Positions 7,752-17,370 of a DNA stretch of 64,000 nt are shown here, piece after piece. The stretch spans positions 1 through 64,000 of the forward strand of contig DISC01000001.1 of NCBI GenBank assembly GCA_002421745.1. The letters run 5' to 3'. The notes below the pieces were generated by a model. That model ran no database searches, was not told the origin of the DNA, and worked only from the letters and a program-made list of their open reading frames with translations. Both the position numbers and the translations under genes were made by a program. Every line of letters begins with the position of its first letter. Positions within the stretch are counted from its first letter, which is position 1. Source of the stretch: Patescibacteria group bacterium UBA6220. Its GTDB lineage: Bacteria; Patescibacteriota; Minisyncoccia; Minisyncoccales; Minisyncoccaceae.

Positions 7752-9239
7752 ATGTCTACGGTTGAAGAAATACGCAATAATAGGATAGAAAAATTAAAAA
7801 ACATAGAATCAAGCGGAAACAGCGCTTATCCGATTGAAACAAAAAGAACTCACGAAATAAAACAAGTTTTGGAAAGTTTTAATAAATTGGTTGAAGTTGC
7901 TGAAGAAGTTGTTTTGGTTGGTAGAATTAGAACAATTCGATCTCATGGAGCTTTGACTTTTTTAGATTTTGAAGACGGAACCGCAAAATTTCAGGCTCTT
8001 TTTGCAAAAGATAAAATAGGAGCTGATAGTTATGATTTTTTTATTGAGAATTTTGATATCGGTGATTTTATAGAAATAAAAGGAACTCTTTTTGAAACAA
8101 AAAGACAAGAAAAAACAATTCAAGTTACAGGATATAAAATTCTTTCTAAAAGCTTAAGACCTCTACCGGAAAAATGGCACGGACTAAAAGATATAGAAGA
8201 AAGATATAGAAAAAGATATTTAGATTTACTTTTTTCTGAAGAATCAAAAAATAAATTTATTATTCGATCAAACTTTATTAAAGAATTAAGAGATTTTTTG
8301 AGTGATAACGGATTTTTAGAAGTAGAAACACCTATTTTGCAATTACAATACGGTGGAGCAAGAGCTAAGCCATTCAAAACTCATATTAATGCTATGGATT
8401 TGGATGTTTTTTTGCGTATCTCTCCTGAGCTATATTTAAAGAGATTGTTAGTTGGGGGATTTGAAAAGGTTTTTGAAATTGGAAAATGTTTTAGAAATGA
8501 AGGCGTGGATAAGTTTCATAATCCTGATTTCACTATGATAGAATTTTATTGGGCTTATGCAGACTACAAGCAATTAATGAAATTTACCGAAGAAATGTTT
8601 TGCGCGGTTCTTAATAAGGTTATGGGAACAACAAAATTAAAATATTTGGATAACGAAATAAATTTTGAAGGACCCTTTGAAAGAATAGAATTTTTTGCAT
8701 TACTTGAAAAATACACTAATATTAAATATGAAGATTTAAACGAAGAATCTTTGCGCAAGAAAGCAATTGAATTGGGCGTTGAAGTTCCTGAGGGAGCGGA
8801 TAAACCGAATATTGCTGATGAGATATATAAAAAGTTTTGTCGCCCAAAAATAATTCAACCATGCTTTGTTATTCATCATCCTTATGGTTTTCAGCCTTTA
8901 GCTAAGGGTTTGGATGAGCATAAATTAGCTAGTTTTCAATTGGTAATAGCAGGCGCAGAAGTGATTAATGCTTTTTCAGAATTAAATAATCCACTTGAAC
9001 AAGGGGAAAGATTGCGAAATCAAGAAAAATTATTTGCAAGTGGATTTGAAGAAGCCCAACGATCAGATGAGGATTTTGTGGAAGCTTTGGAATATGGAAT
9101 GCCTCCAGCCGCAGGTTTTGGAATGGGAATTGATAGAATTATTTCCATGATCACTGATTCCGGATCTTTGCGAGAAATAATTTTATTTCCAATAATGCGC
9201 AATAAAGAAGAAAAAGAAGAAAAGCCAAAAGAAATTTAA
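7752..9239 (+). CDS. lysS: Lysyl-tRNA synthetase, class II
   Basis: A 495-residue class II LysRS that charges tRNA-Lys. Residues ~55-145 form the anticodon-binding OB fold (VVLVGRIRTIRSHGALTFLDF). The catalytic core follows: motif 1 (FLEVETPILQ), the region after it (ARAKPFKTHINAMD), motif 2 (FRNEGVDKFHNPDFTMIEFY) and motif 3 (GFGMGIDRIISMITDSGSLRE). The length is normal. TATAAT-like bases directly before the ATG make the true promoter hard to place. It ends in a strong terminator, so it is a single-gene unit. Confidence 0.97.
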   Translation: MSTVEEIRNNRIEKLKNIESSGNSAYPIETKRTHEIKQVLESFNKLVEVAEEVVLVGRIRTIRSHGALTFLDFEDGTAKFQALFAKDKIGADSYDFFIENFDIGDFIEIKGTLFETKRQEKTIQVTGYKILSKSLRPLPEKWHGLKDIEERYRKRYLDLLFSEESKNKFIIRSNFIKELRDFLSDNGFLEVETPILQLQYGGARAKPFKTHINAMDLDVFLRISPELYLKRLLVGGFEKVFEIGKCFRNEGVDKFHNPDFTMIEFYWAYADYKQLMKFTEEMFCAVLNKVMGTTKLKYLDNEINFEGPFERIEFFALLEKYTNIKYEDLNEESLRKKAIELGVEVPEGADKPNIADEIYKKFCRPKIIQPCFVIHHPYGFQPLAKGLDEHKLASFQLVIAGAEVINAFSELNNPLEQGERLRNQEKLFASGFEEAQRSDEDFVEALEYGMPPAAGFGMGIDRIISMITDSGSLREIILFPIMRNKEEKEEKPKEI

Positions 9240-9251
9240 AAATAAAATTAA

Positions 9252-9281
9252 AAATACTCGAATTATTTCGAGTATTTTTTT
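9252..9281 (+). terminator. Terminator after lysS
   Basis: An 11-bp stem AAATACTCGAA / TTCGAGTATTT (9252-9262 with 9267-9277, loop TTAT) runs into a T tract. Confidence 0.9.
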
Positions 9282-9314
9282 AGTTGAGAATAATAATTAT
9301 CAAAAATTAAGGCT

Positions 9315-9343
9315 TTGCAATATCTTGAATTTTTTGGTATGGT
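9315..9343 (+). promoter_or_regulatory. Promoter of the PyrE-like gene
   Basis: TTGCAA (9315-9320), a 17-base spacer and TATGGT (9338-9343). A Shine-Dalgarno run AAGGATGAGG (9361-9370) precedes the ATG at 9376. Confidence 0.5.
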
Positions 9344-9375
9344 ATTTTCAGTCCTTTAGTAAGGATGAGGTTAAA

Positions 9376-10047
9376 ATGTTACAAAATCATTCTAAAGACA
9401 GGGTATCAAACAAGTACGAAGTGCGTCTAAGAAGACGGAACGCTATGTGGATACACAATGGGAAAAAAGAATGTCCGCACGCTGAATTAACCAGCGGCTT
9501 ATGCAGCAATGCATATTTTAACTTATCGGAAGTCTGTAGTTTTCCCTTCGAAAATCATTGGCTCGCGTCTAGTCTTTGTGCTAATCTTCGTGGTCAAGGA
9601 TTGAAAACAGTTGATTTTGTCGTTGGTTCTGCTTATGCGGCTATTACTTTTTCATATGAAGTTGCCAACTGTTTGGGGTCCAGGCATGTTTTTGCCGAAA
9701 AAGGTTCTGATGGAGAAATGCTCTGGAACAGATTTCAACTTCCAAAGAATGCAACCGTGCTACAAATAGAAGAGCTTGTCACTACTTTCAAAACAACCGA
9801 AGCAGTCCGTAGGGTAATTATCGAAAAAAACAAACATCCGGTAAAATTTTTACCATTAATAGGCACAATCGTGCATCGTCCTCAAAAACTTCCAATTAAG
9901 TATTTTTTTGACAATGAACCGATAACTATTGTTCCATTGATCGAAAAAGAAGTTTGGGCAGTGCCGCAAGAAGAATGTCCTCTTTGTAGGCTTGGATCCA
10001 AAAGAGTAAAACCCAAAAATAATTGGGCTGATCTAATAGAATGCTAA
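9376..10047 (+). CDS. Orotate phosphoribosyltransferase-like protein
   Basis: A 223-residue type I phosphoribosyltransferase-like protein. HAELTSGLCSNAYFNLS near residues 30-46 resembles the start of the OPRTase fold. VLQIEELVTTFKT (~137-149) takes the place of the PRPP loop, with E-E instead of the usual E/D-D and F-K instead of the glycine-rich end, so substrate use may differ. The C-terminus carries a C-x2-C pair (CPLC). The start at 9376 is fixed by a strong Shine-Dalgarno site. One sampled line (9541-9600) is 45% G+C against ~30% around it, and the site is a classic promoter, so the gene looks acquired. Other pyr genes except pyrH are absent here. Confidence 0.65.
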   Translation: MLQNHSKDRVSNKYEVRLRRRNAMWIHNGKKECPHAELTSGLCSNAYFNLSEVCSFPFENHWLASSLCANLRGQGLKTVDFVVGSAYAAITFSYEVANCLGSRHVFAEKGSDGEMLWNRFQLPKNATVLQIEELVTTFKTTEAVRRVIIEKNKHPVKFLPLIGTIVHRPQKLPIKYFFDNEPITIVPLIEKEVWAVPQEECPLCRLGSKRVKPKNNWADLIEC

Positions 10048-10073
10048 TTTTTTAAAAGAAATTAGCGTTTTTT
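10043..10073 (+). terminator. Terminator overlapping the PyrE-like stop codon
   Basis: GCTAATTT / AAATTAGC (10043-10050 with 10059-10066) followed by TTTTTT. The 5' arm includes the stop codon. Confidence 0.85.
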
Positions 10074-10178
10074 AATATAAATCTATGAAATGAAATTATT
10101 TAGTTGAATAATTTGCTTTTTTGGGTCTAAATTGATATTATTGATAAATAGATTATAAATAAAAAACTAATTTTGGTT

Positions 10179-11459
10179 ATGATAGATATTAAATTTATCA
10201 GAGAAAATCCGGATAAAATAAAAGAAGCTGTTCGTAAAAAAATGGTTGATTTTGATGTTGATTATTTTCTTCAAATTGACCAAAAAAGAAAAAAATTAAT
10301 TCAAGATATTGAAGAGTTGAACAAAATAAAAAATCAAGCCAGTAAAGAAATACAGAACGCTAAAGATGCAGAACAAAGAAAAACAATTATTGCTCAGATG
10401 CAAGAATTGGACAGAAACTCTGACAATGAAGAGGGTGAATACAAAAAAATAGACGAAGAGTTTCAAAAACTAATGCTTTTAATCCCCAATATTCCGGACG
10501 AATCAGTGCCCGAGGGAAAATCTGATGCTGACAATATTGAAACAAAAAAGTGGGGAAAAATAAGAAAATTTGATTTTACAGTTAAAGATCATGTGCAATT
10601 AGCAAAAGATCTTGATTTGGTTGATTTTGAAAGAGGAACGAAAGTATCTGGATTTAGAGGATATTTTTTAAAAAACGAAGGATTTCTTTTGTGTATGGCT
10701 ATCTGGAATTATGCCCTAGAGGTATTAATGAAAAAAGGTTTTGTTCCTATGGGAGCGCCCTCTTTAGTTAATGAAAAAGCTATGACTGGAACTGGCTATT
10801 TGCCGCAAGCCAAAGATGAAGTTTATGCTACTACAGATGGGATGTATTTGGCTGGTACTTCTGAGGTGTCAGTTATGAGTTATCATTCTAATGAAATTTT
10901 AAGTGAAAAGGATTTACCAATTAAATTTGCTGGTTTTTCTCCTTGTTTTAGAACTGAGATTGGTAGCTATGGTAAAGATACGCAAGGAATATTTCGCGTA
11001 CACGAATTTATGAAAATCGAACAAGTTGTTTTGTGTAAAAACGATAAACAAGAATCAATAAAATTACACGAAGAAATAACTAAAAATGCCGAACAGATTT
11101 TACAAGGATTAGAGTTGCCATATCATGTAGTTACTAATTGCACAGGAGATTTGGGATTGGGTCAGGTGAAAAAATATGATATTGAATGTTGGGTTCCGTC
11201 ACAGAATAAATATAGAGAAACTCATTCGTCTTCTTATTTTTTCGATTTTCAAACTAGAAGGTTAAATATTAAATATAGGACAAAAGAAAATGAATTAAAG
11301 TTTGCTTACTCGCTCAATAACACTGGTATTGCAACGCCCAGAGTTTTAATGGCTTTATTGGAAAATAATCAACAGGCAGATGGAAGCATTAAAATTCCAA
11401 AAGCTTTGCATAAATATCTTGGATTTAAAGTAATTAAGCCAAAAAGAAAGGCAAATTAA
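10179..11459 (+). CDS. serS: Seryl-tRNA synthetase
   Basis: A 426-residue class II SerRS. The N-terminal tRNA-binding antiparallel coiled coil spans ~30-105 (DQKRKKLIQDIEELNKIKNQ). The core shows motif 1 around KGFVPMGAPSLVNEKAM, the serine site loop T-S-E in YLAGTSEVSV where most SerRS have TAE, motif 2 in FSPCFRTEIGSYGKDTQGIF and motif 3 in NNTGIATPRVLMALLENNQ. The ATG at 10179 gives the canonical MIDIKFIRENPD beginning; two codons upstream a TTG is also open. A TTGATA-N16-TATAAA promoter-like pair lies just upstream (~10134-10161). A single gene. Confidence 0.95.
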   Translation: MIDIKFIRENPDKIKEAVRKKMVDFDVDYFLQIDQKRKKLIQDIEELNKIKNQASKEIQNAKDAEQRKTIIAQMQELDRNSDNEEGEYKKIDEEFQKLMLLIPNIPDESVPEGKSDADNIETKKWGKIRKFDFTVKDHVQLAKDLDLVDFERGTKVSGFRGYFLKNEGFLLCMAIWNYALEVLMKKGFVPMGAPSLVNEKAMTGTGYLPQAKDEVYATTDGMYLAGTSEVSVMSYHSNEILSEKDLPIKFAGFSPCFRTEIGSYGKDTQGIFRVHEFMKIEQVVLCKNDKQESIKLHEEITKNAEQILQGLELPYHVVTNCTGDLGLGQVKKYDIECWVPSQNKYRETHSSSYFFDFQTRRLNIKYRTKENELKFAYSLNNTGIATPRVLMALLENNQQADGSIKIPKALHKYLGFKVIKPKRKAN

Positions 11460-11524
11460 TTCAATTTGGTGTTTTTTGCTTTGATTTTGTTGGCAAAATT
11501 ATTTAATTGAGTAAATATTTATAA

Positions 11525-12295
11525 ATGGAAATACAAAATAGAAAAATATCAGTTAATGAAATTGATGTTAATTATATTGAGGTTGATCAAGGCGAAGCAT
11601 TAGTTATTCTTCATGGTTGGGGTGCTAATATTTCTTATTGGTCTTCGGTAATAAAAAATTTAGCAAATGATTATAAAGTAATTGCTTTGGATTTGCCTGG
11701 ATTTGGAGCAACCTCTACCCCTGAAACAATTTGGAGTAGTAAAGAGTATATTGATTTTTTGCTTAATTTTTTTGAAAAAATAAATTTAGACAATTTTAAT
11801 ATTATTGGGCATTCTTTTGGTGGAGCGTTGGCATTAAAATTAGCAATTGAACATCAAGAAAAAGTAAAGAAAATAATCTTATGCGATCCCGCAGTAATTC
11901 GAGGAGAACGTCTTAGTTTGCGTCAAAAAATTTCAAAATTTATTGCAGATTTAGCTCCAAATTATTTAAAGAAATTACCTTTTTATGGTTTTGCCGAAAA
12001 AGCAGTTTATCGATTAGCTGGTGTTTCGGATTATTATAAGGCTAATCCGATAATGAGAGAGATTTTTAAAAAAGTAATAAGCGAAGATATGACGCATTTG
12101 GCTTCGAGATTAAAAAAACCTTGCTTGCTTGTTTGGGGAGAAAACGATAAAGCCACGCCACTTTCAGATGCTTTTACTTTAAAAGATTTAATCGTAGATT
12201 CTGATTTGAAAATAATAAAAGGAGTAGGGCACAATCCTTATCGAAAAGAACCAGAACAGTTTATTAAGGCAGTGAGTGATTTTTTAAAAAAATAA
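11525..12295 (+). CDS. Alpha/beta hydrolase
   Basis: A 256-residue alpha/beta-hydrolase-fold enzyme. The oxyanion strand motif LHGWG is near residue 28, the nucleophile elbow is G95-H-S97-F-G-G100, and the acid and base are D208 (GENDKA) and H236 (GVGHNP), so the triad is complete. It has no signal peptide, so it is cytosolic. It is the first gene of a seven-gene envelope operon (22 bases before the MurF-like gene). The substrate cannot be told from sequence; esterase or lipase-like activity on a wall or lipid intermediate is an inference from context. Confidence 0.85.
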   Translation: MEIQNRKISVNEIDVNYIEVDQGEALVILHGWGANISYWSSVIKNLANDYKVIALDLPGFGATSTPETIWSSKEYIDFLLNFFEKINLDNFNIIGHSFGGALALKLAIEHQEKVKKIILCDPAVIRGERLSLRQKISKFIADLAPNYLKKLPFYGFAEKAVYRLAGVSDYYKANPIMREIFKKVISEDMTHLASRLKKPCLLVWGENDKATPLSDAFTLKDLIVDSDLKIIKGVGHNPYRKEPEQFIKAVSDFLKK

Positions 12296-12317
12296 TTAAT
12301 TTATATAATTAGAAAAT

Positions 12318-14033
12318 ATGTTGTATACTTCGGCTTTCCCAGCATTATCTATATTTGGATTGATTGTTTTAATGTTTTGGATTTTTTGGGAAACAAAAAA
12401 TAATTTATTTTGGGTTTATTTATGGCAATTAAAAAATTATCATATTGGAAGATTTTTGGCTCATTTTAGCACCACCTCGGGAAGAAGATTGTTATTTAGT
12501 AAGGCAATGTTTATGAAGCTTGCTTTGTTTTTAATGACATCTTTTTTATTTTACGCAATTTTCTTTAATCAAAATTTTGAAATACTCGGTTTTAATGGTT
12601 TAGATTTTTTATTTATCGTGCCTATTGTTTGGTTGGTTTATGTTTTTGAGGGCGCGTATGCTATATTTTCTTTTTTAACTAAAAAAGCAAAGAAACCGGA
12701 ATTCACTTCAAAAATTATATTTATTTTGCCAATTATTTTCATTCCTATGGGAGTTGCGAGCGTAGTTTTTGCTATAAATTTTATATATGGATTTAGCCAA
12801 TATGATCTTTATGATTTTTCTATCATAGGAACCACTTTTGCTTTTAGTTTATTGTTATTAGATTTATTAACACCTTTAATTGCTTCCTTTATAATTTTAC
12901 TTTTACAACCTATTACGGTTTTTGCTAGAAATAAAATCATAAAAAAAGCCACAGAAAAAAGAAAAAAACTCGAAAATCTTTTAACAATTGGTATTACTGG
13001 AAGTTTTGGCAAGTCGTCAGTTAAAGAATTTTTAAAAACAATTTTATCAGAATCTTTTTTTGTAGCAGCCACAGAAAAAAATAAAAATTCTGAAATGGGC
13101 GTATCCGAGGCCATTTTAGAAACATTAAACGAAAAACACGAAATTTTTATTTGCGAGATGGGTGCTTATAGTCGCGGCGGAATAAAGCTATTAGCCAAAA
13201 TTGCAGCTCCTAAGATTGGTATTTTGACTGGAATTGGCAATCAGCATTTAGCTACTTTTGGTTCGCAGCAAAATATCATCAAGACAAAGTTTGAATTAAT
13301 TGATGCTTTGCCAGAAGAAGGATTGGCAGTTTTAAATTGGGACGCAAATTTAATTAGAGATAATTTTAAAGAAGACAAAAATACTATTAGATATGGTGTT
13401 GATACCAAAGAAGATGTTTGGGCGGAAAATATTGAAGTTGATAAACAGCAAGTTTCATTTAAAGCGGTTTTTAAAACAGGCGAAAGCTTATTAATCAAAG
13501 CAAATTTAATCGGAAAACAGAATATAGCTAATCTATTGGGAGCATTAGCGGTTGCTAAAAGACTGGGTATGGAAAACGAAGAAATATTAAGAGGTGTTAG
13601 CAAAATAAAATCCAGTCAAGGTGGTTTGGATTTAATCAAGCATAACAAAGGTTTTTATGTTATTAATGCAAGTTACTCAATGAACGTGGCTGGAGTTTTG
13701 GCGCATTTGGATTATTTTAAAGTTTGGAATCAAAAAAAAATCTTTGTAATGCCTTGTTTGATTGAGTTAGGAAAAACTGCCAAGCAATCCCATTACGAAT
13801 TGGGTAAGAAAATCGGAGAGATTTGTGATACTTTGATTGTTGTTTCTGCAGATTATTTCAATTATTTAAAAAAAGGAGCAATAGAGGTTGGAATGAAATC
13901 GGAAAATATATTTTTATTAACAAAACCAGAAGATCAATATCAAAAAATAATTAAAACCGCCAAGTCTGGTGACGCAGTCTTTTTAGAGGGTCGGGTTTCA
14001 GATTATTTAATTAAAAAACTTTTTGAAAAATAA
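12318..14033 (+). CDS. MurF-like Mur ligase with N-terminal membrane domain
   Basis: A 571-residue protein. Residues ~1-205 hold about five membrane helices. Residues ~220-571 are an ATP-dependent Mur ligase with P-loop G228-S-F-G-K-S-S234, ICEMGAYSRGGI, and the GILTGIGNQHLATFGS region that carries the Mg-binding His. MurF adds D-Ala-D-Ala to the UDP-MurNAc peptide; this fused form would do the equivalent step at the membrane. Ordinary MurF has no membrane segment. Its stop codon abuts the next ATG (TAAATG), indicating translational coupling. A related cyanophycin-like amide ligase function is the main alternative. Confidence 0.8.
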   Translation: MLYTSAFPALSIFGLIVLMFWIFWETKNNLFWVYLWQLKNYHIGRFLAHFSTTSGRRLLFSKAMFMKLALFLMTSFLFYAIFFNQNFEILGFNGLDFLFIVPIVWLVYVFEGAYAIFSFLTKKAKKPEFTSKIIFILPIIFIPMGVASVVFAINFIYGFSQYDLYDFSIIGTTFAFSLLLLDLLTPLIASFIILLLQPITVFARNKIIKKATEKRKKLENLLTIGITGSFGKSSVKEFLKTILSESFFVAATEKNKNSEMGVSEAILETLNEKHEIFICEMGAYSRGGIKLLAKIAAPKIGILTGIGNQHLATFGSQQNIIKTKFELIDALPEEGLAVLNWDANLIRDNFKEDKNTIRYGVDTKEDVWAENIEVDKQQVSFKAVFKTGESLLIKANLIGKQNIANLLGALAVAKRLGMENEEILRGVSKIKSSQGGLDLIKHNKGFYVINASYSMNVAGVLAHLDYFKVWNQKKIFVMPCLIELGKTAKQSHYELGKKIGEICDTLIVVSADYFNYLKKGAIEVGMKSENIFLLTKPEDQYQKIIKTAKSGDAVFLEGRVSDYLIKKLFEK

Positions 14034-15275
14034 ATGAAAATTATTTCTGTTTCATTATCTCCTAATACGGAAAAAGACGATGTTAATCTTGCCACGAGTT
14101 TTATTTTTAAGTTTTGGCAATGGAAAAAAGGAAAATATATTCCTAAGTTGGAAAATAGATTTAGTGAGATGTTTGGATTATCGAATTGTTTGACTTTTAA
14201 TAGTGGCCGCTCTTGTCTTTTGGCTGCTTTAAATGCAATTGATTTTAAAGAAGGCGATGAAGTTATCGTGCAGTCCTTTACTTGCAATGCTGTAATTAAT
14301 CCAATTTTAAAATTGGGTGGTAGGCCGGTTTATATTGACATTGCCGAAGATTTAAATATTGATGTTAATAAAATAGAACAAGCTATTACAAGCAAAACCA
14401 AAGTTATTATTGCTCAGCATACATTTGGAATGCCTTGTGATATAGATAAAATAGTTTCTTTGTGCAAGAAACATAATCTAATTCTTATTGAGGATTGCGC
14501 TCATGCTATGGGTGCGAAAATAAATGGTCAGTATTGCGGAACTTTTGGAGATATATCTTTTTTTAGCTTTGGGAGAGATAAAGTTATCTCATCTGTTTAT
14601 GGTGGTATTTTATCAATTAATAATGCCGATTTTTTAAAAAAAGCTTCGGATTTTCAAAATAAATTAAATTATCCTAAAAACATTTGGACAATTCGACAGC
14701 TTTTACACCCAGTGCTTGTGAATTTATTGGTTTTTCCGATGTATAATATTATAATCGGAAAAATTTTAATGGCTTTGTTTGTAAATTTGGGAATTTTATC
14801 TAAGGCAGTTACGAAAGATGAAAATCAAGGAATTTTACCAAATTATTTTCCTCAAAGATTGCCTAATGCTTTAGCCGCTTTAGCCTTGCATCAGTTGGAA
14901 AAATTAGAAAAATTTAACAGTCACCGCAAAGAAATTGCTAATTATTACAAAAAAGAATTAGAAAACGATACAAGATATAAAATTATTTTCAAAGAATACG
15001 ATAATAAAAAAGAGCCTATTTTTATGAAATATCCTCTTTTATCTGAAAATTCAAAAGAAATTATGGAAAAAATGAGAATGAATAAAATTTATTTAAATGA
15101 TGGCTGGTCTGATTCAACGATTATGCCCCCAATGACTTCTTTAGAAAAAATGATTTATTCAAAAGGGAGTTGCTTGTTGGCTGAAAGTTTGAGTAAGAAA
15201 ATAGTTTCTTTGCCGACACATATCAATATTTCCATTGACGATGCAGAAAAAATAGTTTATTTGCTAAAAAGCTAG
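14034..15275 (+). CDS. DegT/DnrJ/EryC1-family PLP aminotransferase
   Basis: A 413-residue fold-type I aminotransferase or dehydratase family enzyme. The cofactor-binding features are LTFNSGRSCLLAAL (phosphate cup), EDCAHAMGA (the Asp that contacts the pyridine nitrogen) and SFGRDKVIS with K183 as the PLP lysine. The family usually makes amino sugars or transaminates nucleotide-sugars, here presumably for wall or surface polysaccharide, given the neighbours. The start directly abuts the MurF-like stop. The length is normal to slightly long. The sugar substrate is unknown. Confidence 0.85.
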   Translation: MKIISVSLSPNTEKDDVNLATSFIFKFWQWKKGKYIPKLENRFSEMFGLSNCLTFNSGRSCLLAALNAIDFKEGDEVIVQSFTCNAVINPILKLGGRPVYIDIAEDLNIDVNKIEQAITSKTKVIIAQHTFGMPCDIDKIVSLCKKHNLILIEDCAHAMGAKINGQYCGTFGDISFFSFGRDKVISSVYGGILSINNADFLKKASDFQNKLNYPKNIWTIRQLLHPVLVNLLVFPMYNIIIGKILMALFVNLGILSKAVTKDENQGILPNYFPQRLPNALAALALHQLEKLEKFNSHRKEIANYYKKELENDTRYKIIFKEYDNKKEPIFMKYPLLSENSKEIMEKMRMNKIYLNDGWSDSTIMPPMTSLEKMIYSKGSCLLAESLSKKIVSLPTHINISIDDAEKIVYLLKS

Positions 15276-15335
15276 ATTGTCGTTAAAATAAAAAAATAGA
15301 GAAAGACTATAAATAATTAAAATAACATAAAAATA

Positions 15336-15599
15336 ATGAGTTTTTTTGATAAATTAAAAGATATTAAAAAATTAAAAGATTTGGATAGTGAATTGGCTAA
15401 AGAAAAGTTTGAAATAGAAAAAGAGGGAATCAAAATAGTAATTAATGGAAAGTCCGATATTTTGTCAATTACTCTTAACCCAGAATTGAGTAAAGACCGA
15501 CAAGAGCAAGTTTTAATGAATGCAATTAATGACGTTTCTCAAAAAGCTAAAATGGCAATGGCTCAAAAAGCTGCACAAATATCCGGAATAAATTTTTAA
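15336..15599 (+). CDS. YbaB/EbfC-like nucleoid-associated protein
   Basis: An 87-residue small protein. The pattern of an N-terminal helix, then GIKIVINGKSDILSITLNPEL, then a C-terminal helix full of A/M/Q matches the YbaB/EbfC DNA-binding family, which forms tweezer-like dimers. The N-terminal helix is shorter than in the ~105-residue family members. It lies in the envelope operon, 3 bases before the next gene, rather than beside dnaX/recR as in many bacteria. Assigned from pattern, so moderate confidence. Confidence 0.65.
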   Translation: MSFFDKLKDIKKLKDLDSELAKEKFEIEKEGIKIVINGKSDILSITLNPELSKDRQEQVLMNAINDVSQKAKMAMAQKAAQISGINF

Positions 15600-15602
15600 A
15601 AA

Positions 15603-16319
15603 ATGAAAATATATCCCACGATTACAACCATAACTGGTTCGGAATATAAAAATAAAATAAAAGAAGCTACAGAGCTAGATATAAAAGATATAGCTTTTTT
15701 CCCAACTTGTTTAAATGAAGAGCAAAGAAAAGAAGCCTATGTTTTAATCGAGAAATCTTCTATTAGAAATATTCCTTTTGTTCACTTGAGAAGTGATATG
15801 GGTTTGTGGGAGCTGGATTATTTTATTAAAAAATATAATACGCAGGTTTTTAATATTCATTCCGAAAAAGAATATCCCGTGAATCCGGAATGGATAAAGT
15901 ATAGAAATATTATAGGAGTTGAAAATGTTTACGCTTTTTTTGATGAAGAAGAAATAAAAAAGTTCGGCGGTATTTGTTTGGATTTTTCTCATTTAGATAA
16001 TGATCGATTGACCAACAAGGAACGTTATGCTTGGGATCTTGCTTTATTGGAAAAATATCCGATTAGATGTAATCATATTTCTGTTATGGAAACCAATTTT
16101 CATTTAGATGAGGGGAATGAAAATGCCATTCGTTATGATAGTCATTTTTTGAAAGATTTAAGTCAATTGGATTATCTTAAAAAATATCCCATTGATTATT
16201 TTTCTGATTTTTGCGCTATGGAGTTGGAGAATAAAATAATAGATCAATTAAAGGCTATTAATTATGTTAATAATTTATTAAAAGATAGGGATGGCATTGT
16301 AAAAGGTATGGGTTTTTAA
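15603..16319 (+). CDS. TIM-barrel-like protein of the envelope operon
   Basis: A 238-residue soluble protein I do not recognise securely. Alternating short beta strands and helices and scattered acidic/His motifs (VHLRSDMG, FNIHSE, ICLDFSHLD, CNHISVMETNFHLDEG) suggest a metal-dependent TIM barrel of the sugar isomerase / AP-endonuclease-2 type. It is 3 bases after the YbaB-like gene and 8 before femAB, so it is co-transcribed with wall genes. A role in amino sugar or wall precursor handling is possible but not shown. Confidence 0.55.
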   Translation: MKIYPTITTITGSEYKNKIKEATELDIKDIAFFPTCLNEEQRKEAYVLIEKSSIRNIPFVHLRSDMGLWELDYFIKKYNTQVFNIHSEKEYPVNPEWIKYRNIIGVENVYAFFDEEEIKKFGGICLDFSHLDNDRLTNKERYAWDLALLEKYPIRCNHISVMETNFHLDEGNENAIRYDSHFLKDLSQLDYLKKYPIDYFSDFCAMELENKIIDQLKAINYVNNLLKDRDGIVKGMGF

Positions 16320-16327
16320 TTTTTAAA

Positions 16328-17362
16328 ATGACTATTATAGAAATAAAAGATAAAAAAGAATGGGAAGAATTTTTATTACAAGTAAAAGAAAAAACTTTTT
16401 GTCAGTCTTGGAATTGGGGAGAGTTCAATAAATTAATGGGCGATAAGATTTGGCGTTTTGGAATAGAAAGCAATGGAAAAATATTAGCAGTTTTTCAAAT
16501 TTTAAAAATTTCGGCAAAAAGAGGGAAGTTTATTTTTTTACCGCATGGGCCGGCCATATTGGAAGGTGCTGATTTTGAGAGAATTTTAGAAGTATGTTTC
16601 AAAAAAATAAAAGAATTAAGCAAGCTGGAAAAAGTATCTTTTATTAGGATTGCTCCGATATTTTTACGTATTGAAAAAAATATCAAAATGTTTAAGGATT
16701 TGGGATTTATTAATGCTCCAACGCATATGCATCCAGAATTGACTTGGGAATTAGATTTAAAGGATTCAGAAGAAGAGTTATTAAAAAATATGCGTAAGAC
16801 TACGCGCTATTTAATAAAGCAAGGTGCAAAAGATTCAGATTTAGAAATAGTCAAAAGTCAGTCATTAGAAGATTTGGAAGCTTTTAAAGATGTTTACCAG
16901 GTAACAGCAGATCGACATTCTTTTACGCCTTTCTCTTTCGATTATTTAAAAAAAGAGCTATTATCATTTAAAGAGGGTAATGAAGTTCTTATTTTTTCTG
17001 CAAAATACAAAGGAGAAATAATTTCTTCAGCAATGATAATTTATTGGTCGGGTATGGCTTTTTATCATCAAGGAGCTTCAACACTGAAATATCCTAAAAT
17101 ACCAGCATCTTATTTGTTACAATGGGAGGCAATCAAAGAAGCAAAGAAAAGGAATTGTGTTTTATATAATTTTTGGGGAATTGCCCCCGAAGAAGATTTA
17201 GAAAAAAATAAAAATCACCCTTGGTATGGTTTAAGTTTATTTAAAAAAGGATTTGGAGGATATAAAAAAGAATACGTTAAAACACAAGACTATCCATTAT
17301 CATTATCTTATTGGTTAACTTATATTTTTGAAGAATTACGTAAAAAAAAGAGAAATTTATAG
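16328..17362 (+). CDS. FemAB-type peptidoglycan bridge aminoacyltransferase
   Basis: A 344-residue member of the FemABX/GNAT-like family, which adds amino acids from aminoacyl-tRNA to lipid II to build interpeptide bridges. The N-terminal half starts with WEEFLLQVKEKTFCQSWNWGEF. The second half carries NMRKTTRYLIKQG and the conserved substrate segment YHQGAST...ASYLLQWEAIKEAKKRNC...YNFWGI. Soluble or membrane-peripheral. It lies directly upstream of ftsQ (8 bases). Which amino acid it adds cannot be read from sequence. Confidence 0.87.
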   Translation: MTIIEIKDKKEWEEFLLQVKEKTFCQSWNWGEFNKLMGDKIWRFGIESNGKILAVFQILKISAKRGKFIFLPHGPAILEGADFERILEVCFKKIKELSKLEKVSFIRIAPIFLRIEKNIKMFKDLGFINAPTHMHPELTWELDLKDSEEELLKNMRKTTRYLIKQGAKDSDLEIVKSQSLEDLEAFKDVYQVTADRHSFTPFSFDYLKKELLSFKEGNEVLIFSAKYKGEIISSAMIIYWSGMAFYHQGASTLKYPKIPASYLLQWEAIKEAKKRNCVLYNFWGIAPEEDLEKNKNHPWYGLSLFKKGFGGYKKEYVKTQDYPLSLSYWLTYIFEELRKKKRNL

Positions 17363-17370
17363 TTGAATAA

